Assembly (NCBI GenBank): GCA_016195915.1
Contig: JACPYS010000004.1
Location: forward strand, 105,052 to 169,051
Length of the DNA: 64,000 nucleotides
Direction of reading: 5' to 3'
Source: Betaproteobacteria bacterium
Lineage (GTDB): Bacteria > Pseudomonadota > Gammaproteobacteria > Burkholderiales > SG8-39
The position numbers were made by a program, and so were the translations under genes. Below are positions 28,402 through 38,547 of the stretch, in pieces (position 1 is the first letter of the stretch; every line of letters starts with the position of its first letter). The notes below the pieces were generated by a model. It worked only from the letters and a program-made list of their open reading frames with translations. It searched no databases and was not told where the DNA came from.

Positions 28402-29649
28402 TTAACCGTATTTTCTCGCGTCCTCGATCACCTTGCCGTCGTTGGGCAGGGCGCCGCGAGTTGCGAACTCTACCTCACCGCGCAGCTTGGTAACATCCTG
28501 TATCGACGCCACGAGCGCCTGCTTCAATCCCTCGGGCTCGAAGGTGAGCTCACAGCGGAGCGTCATCCGGTCGGCGCCCGTCTCGCCCTCGACCACCAGG
28601 CGCGCCTTGGCGATCTCGGGGTGCCTGCGCACGATCTCAGCCACCTGTTTCGGCGTGACGAACATCGCCCGTACCTTGGTGGTCTGGTCCGCCCGCCCCA
28701 TCCATCCCTTGATCCGCACGTTGGTGCGCCCGCAGGGACTTGGCGCGGACAACACCGCCGACAGGTCGCCGGTGGCGAAGCGGATCAGCGGGTAGTCGCG
28801 GTTGAAGCTCGTGATGACCACCTCGCCCACTTCTCCCGCAGGCACCGGATCGCCCGTCCCGGGGCGCACGATTTCCAGCAGCACGCCCTCGTCGAGGATC
28901 ATGCCCTCGTTCACGCTGCCGTCGGGCGCGCTCGTTTCGTAGGCGAGCGAGCCCAGGTCCGCGGTCCCATAGGACTGCAGCACATCGATGCCGCGCTCGC
29001 CCAGGCTCTTGCGCAACGCCGGGGGCAGATACTCCGCGCCGACCATTGCCTTCTTCAGGCTCGAGAGATCGGCTTTCATCTCGTCGGCCTTGTCGACGAT
29101 CAACCTGAGAAACGACGGCGTGCCGGCGTAGGCACTGATGCCGAGGCTCGCGATCGCCGCCACCTGCATCTCCGTCTGGCCGGTGCCGGAGGGCACGACC
29201 GTGCAGCCCAAGGCGAGCGCGCCCGACTCCATCATCGAGCCGGCGGGCGTAAAGTGGTAGGCGAATGTATTGACCACGACATCGCCCGGACGGAAGCCGG
29301 CCGCAAACAGCGCGCGCGCAGTGCGCCACCAATCCGGCCCGCGACCCTCGGGCTCGTAGATCGGCCCGGGGGAGGCGAACAGCTTCACCATGTTCGCGAC
29401 CGGCGTCGCGTTCAGCCCACCAAGAGGCGGATGGGCCTTCTGCAACTCGCCCAGGTCCGACTTGCGCGTCACGGGCAGCCGGGCAAGCGCCGCGCGCGAG
29501 TTCACGCCGGCGGGCTCGACGCCGGCAAGGATGTGCGCAAAACCCGGGGCATTCTCCCTGGCATGGGCAATATGCGCCGGCAGCGCCGCCATCAGGGCGG
29601 CTTCGCGTACCGCCGGCGCGCGGGTCTCAAGTTCGTCAAAGTGTTGCAC
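28402..29649 (-). CDS. Phenylacetate-CoA ligase-like AMP-binding protein (PaaK family)
   Basis: A 415-residue adenylate-forming enzyme. It lacks the standard SGTTGxPKG loop; the equivalent region reads VKLFASPGPIYEPEGRGPDW, as in some PaaK-like proteins. Later motifs include LQSYGTADLGSLAYET, IRFATGDLSAVL and IKGWMGRADQTTKVRAMFV (the hinge/A8 region). The C-terminal domain is complete. GTG at 29649 is preferred: the protein then starts QHFDELETRAPAVREAAL, and a TACAAT hexamer lies just upstream on the same strand. The acid activated is unknown, but an aromatic or branched substrate is plausible from the neighbourhood. Confidence 0.83.
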   Translation of the reverse strand: MQHFDELETRAPAVREAALMAALPAHIAHARENAPGFAHILAGVEPAGVNSRAALARLPVTRKSDLGELQKAHPPLGGLNATPVANMVKLFASPGPIYEPEGRGPDWWRTARALFAAGFRPGDVVVNTFAYHFTPAGSMMESGALALGCTVVPSGTGQTEMQVAAIASLGISAYAGTPSFLRLIVDKADEMKADLSSLKKAMVGAEYLPPALRKSLGERGIDVLQSYGTADLGSLAYETSAPDGSVNEGMILDEGVLLEIVRPGTGDPVPAGEVGEVVITSFNRDYPLIRFATGDLSAVLSAPSPCGRTNVRIKGWMGRADQTTKVRAMFVTPKQVAEIVRRHPEIAKARLVVEGETGADRMTLRCELTFEPEGLKQALVASIQDVTKLRGEVEFATRGALPNDGKVIEDARKYG

Positions 29650-29702
29650 GGGCGCAATTGTAACGGCATCATGGACAGCGAGGTTCAGGAGGGGGACTTC
29701 AC

Positions 29703-30497
29703 ATGGCGGCGGGAGCGGCACAGCTGCGGGTCGAGGGCGTCGCCAAGCAGTTTGGCGGGGTGACGGCTGTCGATGAGGTCAGTCTCGAAGTGCAGCAAGG
29801 CGAGATCCTCTCGGTCATCGGCCCGAACGGCGCGGGCAAGACGTCGCTGCTCAACATGGTGAGCGGCTTCTACCGGCCCGACCGCGGACGCATCGCCTTC
29901 GAGGGCGAGGACATTACCAACCTGCCGCCGAGCCGCATCGCCGAGCGCGGCATTGCGCGCACGTTCCAGAACATTGCGCTGTTCAAGGGCATGACCGTGC
30001 TCGACAACCTGATGCTCGGCCGGCACGTGCGCATGAAGTCCGGTGTGTTCGCTTCGTTCGTGTATTGGGGACTTGCGCAGAAGGAAGAGATGGCGCACCG
30101 CGAAAAGGTCGAGGACCTGATCGAGTTCCTGAAGCTCGAAGACCTGCGCAAGCAGCCGACCGGTGCCCTGTCCTACGGATTGCAGAAGCGCGTTGAACTC
30201 GGCCGCGCGCTGGCGCTGGAGCCGAAGGCGTTGTTGCTCGACGAGCCGATGGGGGGGATGAACCAGGAAGAGAAGGAAGACATGGCGCGCTACGTCCTCG
30301 ACGTGAACGAGGAGCGCGGCACGACCATTATCCTGATCGAGCACGACATGGGCGTGGTGATGGACATCTCGAAGCGCGTGGTGGTGCTCGACCGCGGGCG
30401 CGTGATCGCTGCAGGCGAGCCGAAGTCGGTGCAGGCGAATCCGGAAGTGATCCGCGCGTACCTCGGCACGAAGCACGCGATACGGAAGGCCGCATGA
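29703..30497 (+). CDS. ABC transporter ATP-binding protein, LivG type
   Basis: A 264-residue ATPase of the branched-chain amino acid (HAAT) importer family. Walker A is SVIGPNGAGKTSLLN, the signature is LSYGLQKRVELGRAL, Walker B is ALLLDEPMGGMN, and the switch His is in IEHDMGVVMDISKRVVVLDR. The long insertion and the FQNIALFKGMTVLDNLMLGR segment are typical of LivG. An AGGAGGGGG ribosome-binding site precedes the ATG. It opens the first transporter cluster; the next gene, an acyl-CoA synthetase, overlaps it by 4 bases. Confidence 0.92.
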   Translation: MAAGAAQLRVEGVAKQFGGVTAVDEVSLEVQQGEILSVIGPNGAGKTSLLNMVSGFYRPDRGRIAFEGEDITNLPPSRIAERGIARTFQNIALFKGMTVLDNLMLGRHVRMKSGVFASFVYWGLAQKEEMAHREKVEDLIEFLKLEDLRKQPTGALSYGLQKRVELGRALALEPKALLLDEPMGGMNQEEKEDMARYVLDVNEERGTTIILIEHDMGVVMDISKRVVVLDRGRVIAAGEPKSVQANPEVIRAYLGTKHAIRKAA

Positions 30498-32422
30498 CTC
30501 AAGTCCCCGTGCCGGCTGACGCCACCATCCCGCGCCTGCTCAAGCGCAACGCCGAGACGCGGGGTGCCGCGCCCGCGATGCGAGAGAAGCACATGGGCAT
30601 CTGGCAAACGCTCACCTGGGCGGGGTACTACCGGCAGGTGCACGACTTCGCGCTCGGCCTCGCGGCGCTGGGTTTCAAGCGCGGCGACGTGCTCGCGGTG
30701 ATCGGCGACAACCGCCCGCGGCTCTACGCCGCGCAACTTGCGGCGCAGTGCCTCGGCGTGACGCCCGCCCCGCTCTACCAGGATGCGTCCGCCGAGGAAC
30801 TCATCTACGTGCTCGAGCATGCGGAAGCCGGCGTGGTGATCGCGGAAGACCAGGAGCAGGTCGACAAGATCGTCTCCATCCGGCCGCGGCTGCCGAAACT
30901 GCGGCTGGTGGTCTACGAGGACAAGCGCGGCATGTTCCATTACCACGACGACGCCCTGCGTTCGTTCGCATCGGTCGAGGCGCTCGGCCGCGAATTCGGC
31001 GCGCAGCACCCCGGCTACGTGGAGGCGGAGATCGCGAAAGGGCAGCCCGGGGACATTGCGCTGCTTTGCTACACCTCCGGAACGACGGGACGGCCCAAGG
31101 GCGCGATGCTTTCGCACGCGAACCTGATCGCCAGCGCGACCGCGTTCCTCGCGAAGACGGAGCTTCAGCCCGGCGACGACTGGCTCGCGTACCTGCCGAT
31201 GGCGTGGATCGGAGATGCGGTGTACACGCTGGTGGTGCAGATGATGGTGGGCTTCGCCTGCAACTGCCCGGAGAGCCCGGAGACGGTGCAGCGGGACCTG
31301 CGCGAGCTCGGTCCCAGCGCGTTCCTCGCCGCGCCACGCATCTGGGAGAACCTGCTGACGCAGATCCAGGTAAAGGCTTCCGACGCTTCCTGGCTGAAGA
31401 GAAAAACCTTCGAGTACTTCCGCGACCGGGCGATCGAGGCGGAGCTGCTGCGCGCGGACGGCAAGCCGGTGCCCGCCGGTCTGCGCGCGATCCTCGCCAT
31501 CGGCGAGTTCCTCGTCTACGGGCCGCTGCGCGACCAGATCGGGCTGCGCCGCGCGCGCTGGTGCCTGACCGGCGGCGCACCGCTCGGCGCAGATACCTTC
31601 CGTTTCTTCCGTGCCTTCGGCATCAACCTGAAGCAGGTCTACGGCTCGACTGAGTTGAGCGCGTTCGTTTCTGTGCAACCGGACACCGAGGCCAATCCCA
31701 ACACCGTCGGCCCGCCGGGCCCCGGCATCGAGGTCCGCATCGCTGAAAGCGGCGAGGTGCTGGTGCGCGGCGCGAACGTGTTCCGCGGCTACCACAAGCA
31801 GGAGGAGGCCACGCGCGAGGCGATCGACGCGGAAGGCTGGTTCCACACCGGCGATGCGGGGTTCATCGATCCACAGGGCCACCTTGCCATTATCGACCGC
31901 GCGAAAGACGTGGGCAAGCTCGGGGAAGGACGCAATGCGGGAACGCCATTCGCGCCGCAGTTCATCGAGAATAAGCTGAAGTTCAGCCCCTACATCGGCG
32001 AGGCGATCAGCTTCGGCAACGACCGCGAGCACGTGACCGCGATGATCGCAATTGCCCTGGCGCCGGTCGGCAACTGGGCCGAGCGCCACGGGCTCGCCTA
32101 CAGCGGTTACCAGGATCTCACGCAGAAGCCGGAAGTGCGCGGCCTGATCCGCGCCGAGATCGAGAAATGCAACCGGGGGCTGCTCGAGTCGATGCGCGTG
32201 CGGCGGTTTCTGCTGCTCGCCAAGGATTTCGACGCCGACGACGCCGAGATCACGCGCACGCGCAAGCTCCGCCGGCGCGTCATCGCCGAGAAGTATGCCG
32301 TGGTGATCGACGCGCTCTACGGTGGCGCCGCCGAGACCGAGATCGCCACCGAAGTCACCTACGAGGACGGCCAGCGCGCGACCGTGCGCGCAAAGGTCGC
32401 CATCGAGGACGTGCATGCTTGA
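30494..32422 (+). CDS. Long-chain-type acyl-CoA synthetase (AMP-binding)
   Basis: A 642-residue adenylate-forming ligase of the large FadD15-like class. The ATP loop is CYTSGTTGRPKGAMLS, the adenine motif is KQVYGSTELSAFVSVQ, the A7 motif is FHTGDAGFIDPQGHLAIIDR, and the C-terminal domain is present. It would activate a carboxylic acid to its CoA thioester. Being embedded inside a Liv-type importer operon (ATG overlapping the LivG stop, and overlapping LivH) suggests the imported solute is its substrate. The acid is unknown. Confidence 0.92.
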   Translation: MTQVPVPADATIPRLLKRNAETRGAAPAMREKHMGIWQTLTWAGYYRQVHDFALGLAALGFKRGDVLAVIGDNRPRLYAAQLAAQCLGVTPAPLYQDASAEELIYVLEHAEAGVVIAEDQEQVDKIVSIRPRLPKLRLVVYEDKRGMFHYHDDALRSFASVEALGREFGAQHPGYVEAEIAKGQPGDIALLCYTSGTTGRPKGAMLSHANLIASATAFLAKTELQPGDDWLAYLPMAWIGDAVYTLVVQMMVGFACNCPESPETVQRDLRELGPSAFLAAPRIWENLLTQIQVKASDASWLKRKTFEYFRDRAIEAELLRADGKPVPAGLRAILAIGEFLVYGPLRDQIGLRRARWCLTGGAPLGADTFRFFRAFGINLKQVYGSTELSAFVSVQPDTEANPNTVGPPGPGIEVRIAESGEVLVRGANVFRGYHKQEEATREAIDAEGWFHTGDAGFIDPQGHLAIIDRAKDVGKLGEGRNAGTPFAPQFIENKLKFSPYIGEAISFGNDREHVTAMIAIALAPVGNWAERHGLAYSGYQDLTQKPEVRGLIRAEIEKCNRGLLESMRVRRFLLLAKDFDADDAEITRTRKLRRRVIAEKYAVVIDALYGGAAETEIATEVTYEDGQRATVRAKVAIEDVHA

Positions 32423-33308
32423 CTGGGGATTCACGCTGGTGCTCGTCACCAACGGCGTGCTGATCGGGTTGATGTACTCGCTCATCGCGCTCGGCTTCGT
32501 GCTGGTCTACAAGGCCACCGATGCGATCAATTTCGCGCAGGGCGAGTTCGTCATGCTCGCCGGCTTCATCATCGCGGGAATGATCGTACTCGCGGGCGCA
32601 CCGTTCTGGCTCGGCGTGGTGGTCGCGTTGGCGGGCATGGTGGCTTTCGGTTTTGGCCTCGAGCGCATCGTGCTGCGCCCGCTCATCGGCCGGCCGATCA
32701 TCGCGGTGATCATGGCGACGATCGGCCTCGCCACCGTACTTCGCGGCGCCGCGCCGCTGTTCTTCGGCGCGGAGACGCGCGCGCTCCCGCTGCCGATCTC
32801 GGACGAGCCGATCGTGCTCGGCGCGATCACGCTGCCTCCGGGGCAGCTGGTCGGCGCGCTCCTCAGCCTCGGCTTTCTCGCCGCCTTCACCTGGTTCTTC
32901 ATGAAGAGCCGCATGGGCGTCGCCATGCGCGCGGTGGCCGACAACCAGCAGGTCGCCATGGCGATGGGGATCCACGTCGAGCGCTACTTCGCGATCGCCT
33001 GGGGATTGGCGGGCATCGTCTCGGCGCTCGGGGGGCTCGCCTGGGGCGCGCTCCTCGGCGTCGACGTGCACCTCGCGTTGGTCGGGCTCAAGGTGTTCCC
33101 GGTGGTCATCCTCGGCGGGCTCGACTCCATCCTCGGCGCCATCGTCGGCGGCCTCATCGTCGGCGTGGTCGAGAATCTTGCCGCGGGCTACCTGGACCCG
33201 CTGGTGGGCGGCGGCACCAAGGACTTCGCGCCCTACGTGCTGATGATCGTGATGCTGATGATCCGGCCGTACGGAATCTTCGGCAAGCGCCGCATCGAAC
33301 GCGTCTAG
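32415..33308 (+). CDS. ABC transporter permease, LivH type
   Basis: A 297-residue inner-membrane permease with about eight hydrophobic segments. Family features are LIGLMYSLIALGFVLVYKAT, INFAQGEFVMLAGF and GLKVFPVVILGGLDSILGAI. It pairs with LivM to form the channel. The ATG overlaps the end of the synthetase gene by 8 bases, so translation is coupled. Confidence 0.92.
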   Translation: MLDWGFTLVLVTNGVLIGLMYSLIALGFVLVYKATDAINFAQGEFVMLAGFIIAGMIVLAGAPFWLGVVVALAGMVAFGFGLERIVLRPLIGRPIIAVIMATIGLATVLRGAAPLFFGAETRALPLPISDEPIVLGAITLPPGQLVGALLSLGFLAAFTWFFMKSRMGVAMRAVADNQQVAMAMGIHVERYFAIAWGLAGIVSALGGLAWGALLGVDVHLALVGLKVFPVVILGGLDSILGAIVGGLIVGVVENLAAGYLDPLVGGGTKDFAPYVLMIVMLMIRPYGIFGKRRIERV

Positions 33309-33325
33309 GCAGGGAGTAAGCGCAC

Positions 33326-34390
33326 TTGTTCCATCGGGAGAGCGGTTACTACAAGACCACCTACGCGGCCGACATGGCGCTTTACCCGCTGCCGATCGCG
33401 CGTTGGACCGTCGCGGGAATCGCGCTCGCCATGTGCATTGCGCCGTTCGTGCTGCACGCGTACTACGTGTCGGTCATCAACCTGATCCTCGTCGCCACGG
33501 TGGGCGCGCTCGGACTCAACATCCTGGTCGGCTACACGGGGCAGATCTCCATCGGACATGCGGCCTTCATGTCGGTGGGCGCCTACACCGCGGCCAACCT
33601 CGCGGTACGCCTGGACCTGCCGTTCTGGGTCACGCTGCCTGCGGGCGGGCTGATGGCGGCGGCGATCGGCGCCATCGTCGGCATCCCCAGCCTGCGCATC
33701 AAGGGCCTGTACCTGGCGATCGCCACGCTGGCCGGGCAGCTGATCATCGAATGGACCATCAACCACGTGCCATGGATTTCGGGAGGCATGCAGGCGTCGA
33801 TCGAGGTGCCGCGGCCGACGTTGTTCGGCGCGCAGCTGAGGACCCAACATCAGCTCTACTGGTTCCTGCTGTTCTTCGCGGTGCTCGCCATCGTCGGCAC
33901 GCTCAACCTGGTGCGCAGCCGCATCGGCCGCGCGTTTATCGCCATCCGCGACCAGGACATCGCCGCCGAGATCATCGGCATCAACATCTTCCGCTACAAG
34001 CTGCTCGCCTTCGCCATCAGTTCATTCTACGCAGGGGTCACCGGGGTGCTCTACACCTATTACCTGGGGATCGCCAACTACGAACAGTTCCAGATCGTCA
34101 CCTCGATCGACTACCTGGCGATGATCATCATCGGGGGGCTCGGCTCGATCCTCGGCTCCATCTTCGGCGCGATCTTCGTGACGCTGCTGCCGATCGCAAT
34201 CCGGCTCGCCATGGAGAACTGGGGCGCGTTCCTGTTTGGCGATGCCGACATCAACAACCTGATCCCGAACCTGCGCCTGATGGTGTTCGGCGGGCTTATC
34301 ATCGTGTTTCTGGTGCTGGAGCCGGAAGGCCTCAACCGGCTCTGGCGCAACATCCGCAGCTATTTCCGGGTGTGGCCGTTTTCGTACTGA
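33326..34390 (+). CDS. ABC transporter permease, LivM type
   Basis: A 354-residue permease with multiple membrane spans. LivM signatures are LNILVGYTGQISIGHAAFMS and FIAIRDQDIAAEIIGINIF, then MIIIGGLGSILGSIFGA. It begins with TTG at 33326 after AGGGAG. The N-terminus FHRESGYYKTTYAADMALYP closely parallels the LivM of the second cluster, which supports the TTG start. It lies 17 bases after LivH. Confidence 0.9.
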   Translation: MFHRESGYYKTTYAADMALYPLPIARWTVAGIALAMCIAPFVLHAYYVSVINLILVATVGALGLNILVGYTGQISIGHAAFMSVGAYTAANLAVRLDLPFWVTLPAGGLMAAAIGAIVGIPSLRIKGLYLAIATLAGQLIIEWTINHVPWISGGMQASIEVPRPTLFGAQLRTQHQLYWFLLFFAVLAIVGTLNLVRSRIGRAFIAIRDQDIAAEIIGINIFRYKLLAFAISSFYAGVTGVLYTYYLGIANYEQFQIVTSIDYLAMIIIGGLGSILGSIFGAIFVTLLPIAIRLAMENWGAFLFGDADINNLIPNLRLMVFGGLIIVFLVLEPEGLNRLWRNIRSYFRVWPFSY

Positions 34391-34415
34391 AATGGGGCGA
34401 CAAAGGAGGATTACC

Positions 34416-35651
34416 ATGTTGAGGAGATTGAAGTTACTGAGTACCGCGCTCGCCGGCGCCGCACTTGTTCTCGCGGCCCCGGCGTTCGCGCAGAAGGACA
34501 TCGTGATCGGCCTGCAATGCGACCGCACCGGCGCAACGCAGACGGTCGGCGTGTTTCTGTGCCCGGGCTACCACGATTACATCGCGCTGGTGAATTCCAA
34601 GGGCGGTGTCGGCGGGGCGAAGATCAAGGCTTTGGAGATCGACCATGAGTACAAGGTGCCCTCTGCGGTCGAATCCTACGAGCGGCACAAGAAGGAGGGC
34701 GCGGTGCTGATCAGCCTCTACGGCACGCCGCAGACCCAGGCGCTGACGCAGCGCCTTACCGAGGACAAGATCGCCGGCACCTCCCCCGGATTCGGCACCG
34801 CGGCGGCGGCCAATGGCGACAAGTATCCGTACCTCTTCCCGATCGCGGCCACCTATTGGTCGCAGGCCACGGGTGCGGTGCAGTTCGCCAAGGACAAACT
34901 GGGCGGGAGCCTCAAGGGCAAGAAAATCGGGTATCTCTACTTCGACAACCCCGCGGGCAGGGAACCGCTGCCGGTCCTCGAGGCCCTGGCGAAGGAAGAG
35001 GGATTCGAGATGCGCACCTTCGCGGTACCGTCGCCCGGCGTGGAAATGGGCGCGCAGGTCCTCGATATCGCCCAGCGCTTTCGACCGGACTTCGTCATCG
35101 CGCACCTGTTCGGCCGTTCGCCCTCGGTCTCCATCAAGGAACTGAAGCGCGCCGGCTACCCGTTGTCGAAAGTGGTGAGTTTCGTGTGGGGCGCGTCGGA
35201 GGCCGACATCACCGCGGCGGGTGGCTGGGCCACCGCCGAGGGTTACTACGGCATCCAGTTCGCCGGTGTCGGCAGCGACTACCCGGTTCTGAAGGAAATC
35301 ACCGAGATGTACAAGAAGCAGGGCAAGCCCGCGCCGAAGGAGATGGCTTCCACGGTGTTCTACAACCGCGGCGTGCTGATTGCCGCCATTCACGTCGAGG
35401 CGGTGCGTAACGCCGTGAAGGCGAAAGGCGGCACCAACATCACGCCGGAAGACGTGAAGAAGGGCTTCGAGAGCATCAAGGGCTTCACGCTGGGCGGGCT
35501 CGTGCCCCCGCTGGAGATCAACAACGTCGACCACGAAGGCGGCGGTTGGGTGCAGATCTTCCAGGCGAAAGGCGGCAAGTGGGTGAAGGCGACGGATTGG
35601 TTCCGTGCCTACCCGACGCTGCTGAGGAAGATGCTCGCAACCGGCGCCTGA
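34416..35651 (+). CDS. ABC transporter substrate-binding protein, LivK type
   Basis: A 411-residue periplasmic receptor of the Peripla_BP_6 family. The signal peptide ends at LAAPAFA, before QKDIVIGLQCDRTG. Features are YHDYIALVNSKGGVGGAKIK and ITAAGGWATAEGYYGIQFAG. It captures the solute for the upstream permeases; the ligand is unknown, with aromatic, fatty or branched acids possible. The ribosome-binding site AAAGGAGGA is strong, consistent with the higher expression needed for binding proteins. Confidence 0.9.
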   Translation: MLRRLKLLSTALAGAALVLAAPAFAQKDIVIGLQCDRTGATQTVGVFLCPGYHDYIALVNSKGGVGGAKIKALEIDHEYKVPSAVESYERHKKEGAVLISLYGTPQTQALTQRLTEDKIAGTSPGFGTAAAANGDKYPYLFPIAATYWSQATGAVQFAKDKLGGSLKGKKIGYLYFDNPAGREPLPVLEALAKEEGFEMRTFAVPSPGVEMGAQVLDIAQRFRPDFVIAHLFGRSPSVSIKELKRAGYPLSKVVSFVWGASEADITAAGGWATAEGYYGIQFAGVGSDYPVLKEITEMYKKQGKPAPKEMASTVFYNRGVLIAAIHVEAVRNAVKAKGGTNITPEDVKKGFESIKGFTLGGLVPPLEINNVDHEGGGWVQIFQAKGGKWVKATDWFRAYPTLLRKMLATGA

Positions 35652-35715
35652 AACCAACGTACCGAAGGGGGAGACCCAGTCGGGGGAGGCCGGAGCCTCC
35701 CCCGATGGCGCACGC

Positions 35716-36510
<795 letters not shown>

Positions 36511-36511
36511 C

Positions 36512-37660
36512 TCAGGAAACCCCCAGCGCGGCGTGCAGACGCTGGTGGAAGTGGATCAGAGCAGGTTCGTTGCGGCCGTAAACGACTTCCGTCTGCACAG
36601 CGCTCATGAACCCGCGCTGCATGCGTTCGCCAAGTGCGAAATCCTCGTTCAGCACGGTCCTGATCGCGAGATCGTAGTTCTTCTTCCAGTAGGCGCGCGC
36701 CTTGTCAGTGGTGGCGGGCTCCGGCGAGTAGAGCGCGAACTCGATCACGCTGCGCTCCGGCGTTTCGCCGGGCAGCATGCGCCAGGTTTCCAGGTGATCG
36801 GACTGGAACACGACGATCGTGTTCGGGAACAACCGGTACACCACCACGATGTGCGGGAGCACGTCCCATTCGCAATCCGGCTTGCCGTCCCACGCAGCCG
36901 AGGAGTGGCGCGCGAACGTCAGACGGCAGTGATCGCCGAAGGCTGCAAAAGATCCGAGGTTGCCGCGGATCAGCGGAGCGACAGTCGCACGGTGCAGCGC
37001 CGGCAGGTGATAGGCCTCGAGGAACGTATCGATACCGAATTTCCAGTTGATCGCCGGCGTCATCGTCTGCGAGGCGAAATAGCTGTAGTGCTCGAAGCCG
37101 TAGGCACCGAACTCCTCGCCCAGGCCGGCCAGATGTGCGTCCACGTCGATCGCGGGCAGCCTCGCGGGAGAAAGGCAAACGAAAATCATTCCGTAGCGCT
37201 CTCCCGCCGGCAGCGGAATGAGGCCATGCGCTTCCTTATCGATGCCCGGAAACGAGGCTTTCTCGGGAATGCCGGCGAGCTTGCCGTCGAGCGCGTAGGT
37301 CCAGCCGTGATAGGGACACGAGAACGCGCGCGCCTTGCCGCAGCCGGAGGCGACCGGCGCGCCGCGGTGGCGGCAGATGTTGGCGAACGCGCGGAGCATT
37401 CCGTCGCGCCCGCGCACGAGCATAACCGGAATACCGGCGACTTCCTCGGCGAGATAGTCGCCCGGATCGCTCAGGCGGCAGGACATTCCCATGAACAGCG
37501 GCAGGCCGCGGAACAGCCGTTCGCGTTCCAGCTGCGCGCGGGCCGCGTCGCTGTACGCAGCCACCGGGTTGCGGAACACTTCCGGTGCCAAATCGGTCGC
37601 GCCGTTGCGTACGTGCGCCTGCAGCACGTGCGCGAGTTCGAGTTGTGTCTGGCGTTTCAC
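36512..37660 (-). CDS. Rieske 2Fe-2S aromatic-ring-hydroxylating oxygenase, large subunit
   Basis: A 382-residue Rieske non-heme iron oxygenase alpha subunit. The Rieske cluster ligands are C96-x-H98 and C115-x2-H118 (NICRHRGAPVASGCG, then SCPYHGWTYALDG). The mononuclear iron site is in TFLEAYHLPALHR (His-x4-His), with the distal acidic ligand probably in LNEDFALGERMQRG. No small subunit, ferredoxin or reductase gene is adjacent, so electron partners are elsewhere. The substrate is unknown, probably aromatic or a quaternary-amine-like compound. It is on the strand opposite to its neighbours. GTG start. Confidence 0.9.
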   Translation of the reverse strand: MKRQTQLELAHVLQAHVRNGATDLAPEVFRNPVAAYSDAARAQLERERLFRGLPLFMGMSCRLSDPGDYLAEEVAGIPVMLVRGRDGMLRAFANICRHRGAPVASGCGKARAFSCPYHGWTYALDGKLAGIPEKASFPGIDKEAHGLIPLPAGERYGMIFVCLSPARLPAIDVDAHLAGLGEEFGAYGFEHYSYFASQTMTPAINWKFGIDTFLEAYHLPALHRATVAPLIRGNLGSFAAFGDHCRLTFARHSSAAWDGKPDCEWDVLPHIVVVYRLFPNTIVVFQSDHLETWRMLPGETPERSVIEFALYSPEPATTDKARAYWKKNYDLAIRTVLNEDFALGERMQRGFMSAVQTEVVYGRNEPALIHFHQRLHAALGVS

Positions 37661-37749
37661 GAATCGGGTTTCCCTGCGCGATTATGAAGGATATTCCCCG
37701 GCCGCCGCCGCGTGGTGAACTGGTAGTTCGGGTTCCTTCTCATGAGCGT

Positions 37750-37755
37750 TATAGT
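37750..37755 (+). promoter_or_regulatory. Putative -10 box (TATAGT) for the SDR/LLM pair
   Basis: TATAGT lies 21 bases before the SDR ATG, just ahead of the ribosome-binding site. A poor -35 candidate (TTCGGG) is 17 bases upstream. Confidence 0.35.
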
Positions 37756-37776
37756 GTATGCGGAGGAGGAGAACCC

Positions 37777-38535
37777 ATGCTGCTGAAAAACAAGGTTGCT
37801 GTAATCACGGGGGCGGCGCGCGGCCTGGGCCGCGCCTACGCCGAGGCGATGGCGCGCGAGGGCGCGGCGATCGTGGCGGGCGATGTGCGCGATTGTGCCG
37901 ATACGGTGTCGGCGATCCGCAGCGCGAACGGGCGTGCACTCGGCGTTTCGCTCGACGTTGCCAGCTTCGCTTCCTGCCAGGCGCTGGCGGACGCGGCGAC
38001 CAGGGAGTTCGGGCGGGTCGATGCGCTGGTCAACAATGCCGCGCTCTACGCCAACCTCAAGGGCGGGCGTTTCGACCAACTCGACGAGGGGCAGTGGGAT
38101 CGCGTGATGCAGGTGAACGTCAAGGGCGTGTGGAACTGCTGCCGCGCCATCGTGCCGCTCATGCGCACGCAGAAATCGGGTTCGGTCATCAACATTTCCT
38201 CGCTTGCTCCGATCTACGGCATGCCCTACGCGTTGGACTATTCGGTCTCCAAGGGCGCGGTCATCGCCATGACGCACTCGCTGGCGCGCGAACTGGGACG
38301 CGACTGGATCCGGGTCAACGCCGTCGCTCCTTCCGCGGTGATGACCGAAGGCACCCGGGAATTCCTTGGCGTCAAGCTCGAGAAAGCGTTGCAGGTCATC
38401 GCCTCGGGACAGTCGTTGCAGCGCACCCTCGAAACCGACGATCTGACTGGCACGATCATTTACCTGGCCTCCGACGCAAGCCGGTTCGTGACCGGCCAGA
38501 CAATCATGGTCGACGGCGGCACGGTGTTTCTCTAG
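37777..38535 (+). CDS. Short-chain dehydrogenase/reductase (SDR)
   Basis: A 252-residue classical SDR. The cofactor motif is ITGAARGLGRAYAEAM, with NNAALYANL for the central motif. The catalytic Ser is in INISSLAPIYG, and Tyr/Lys in YALDYSVSKGAVIAM. The C-terminus VTGQTIMVDGGTVF is typical of FabG-like enzymes. A strong GGAGGAGGA ribosome-binding site precedes ATG 37777. It is followed after 12 bases by a luciferase-like monooxygenase, and the two are likely one transcript acting on the same compound. Confidence 0.9.
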   Translation: MLLKNKVAVITGAARGLGRAYAEAMAREGAAIVAGDVRDCADTVSAIRSANGRALGVSLDVASFASCQALADAATREFGRVDALVNNAALYANLKGGRFDQLDEGQWDRVMQVNVKGVWNCCRAIVPLMRTQKSGSVINISSLAPIYGMPYALDYSVSKGAVIAMTHSLARELGRDWIRVNAVAPSAVMTEGTREFLGVKLEKALQVIASGQSLQRTLETDDLTGTIIYLASDASRFVTGQTIMVDGGTVFL

Positions 38536-38547
38536 AGGAGTGGAACC

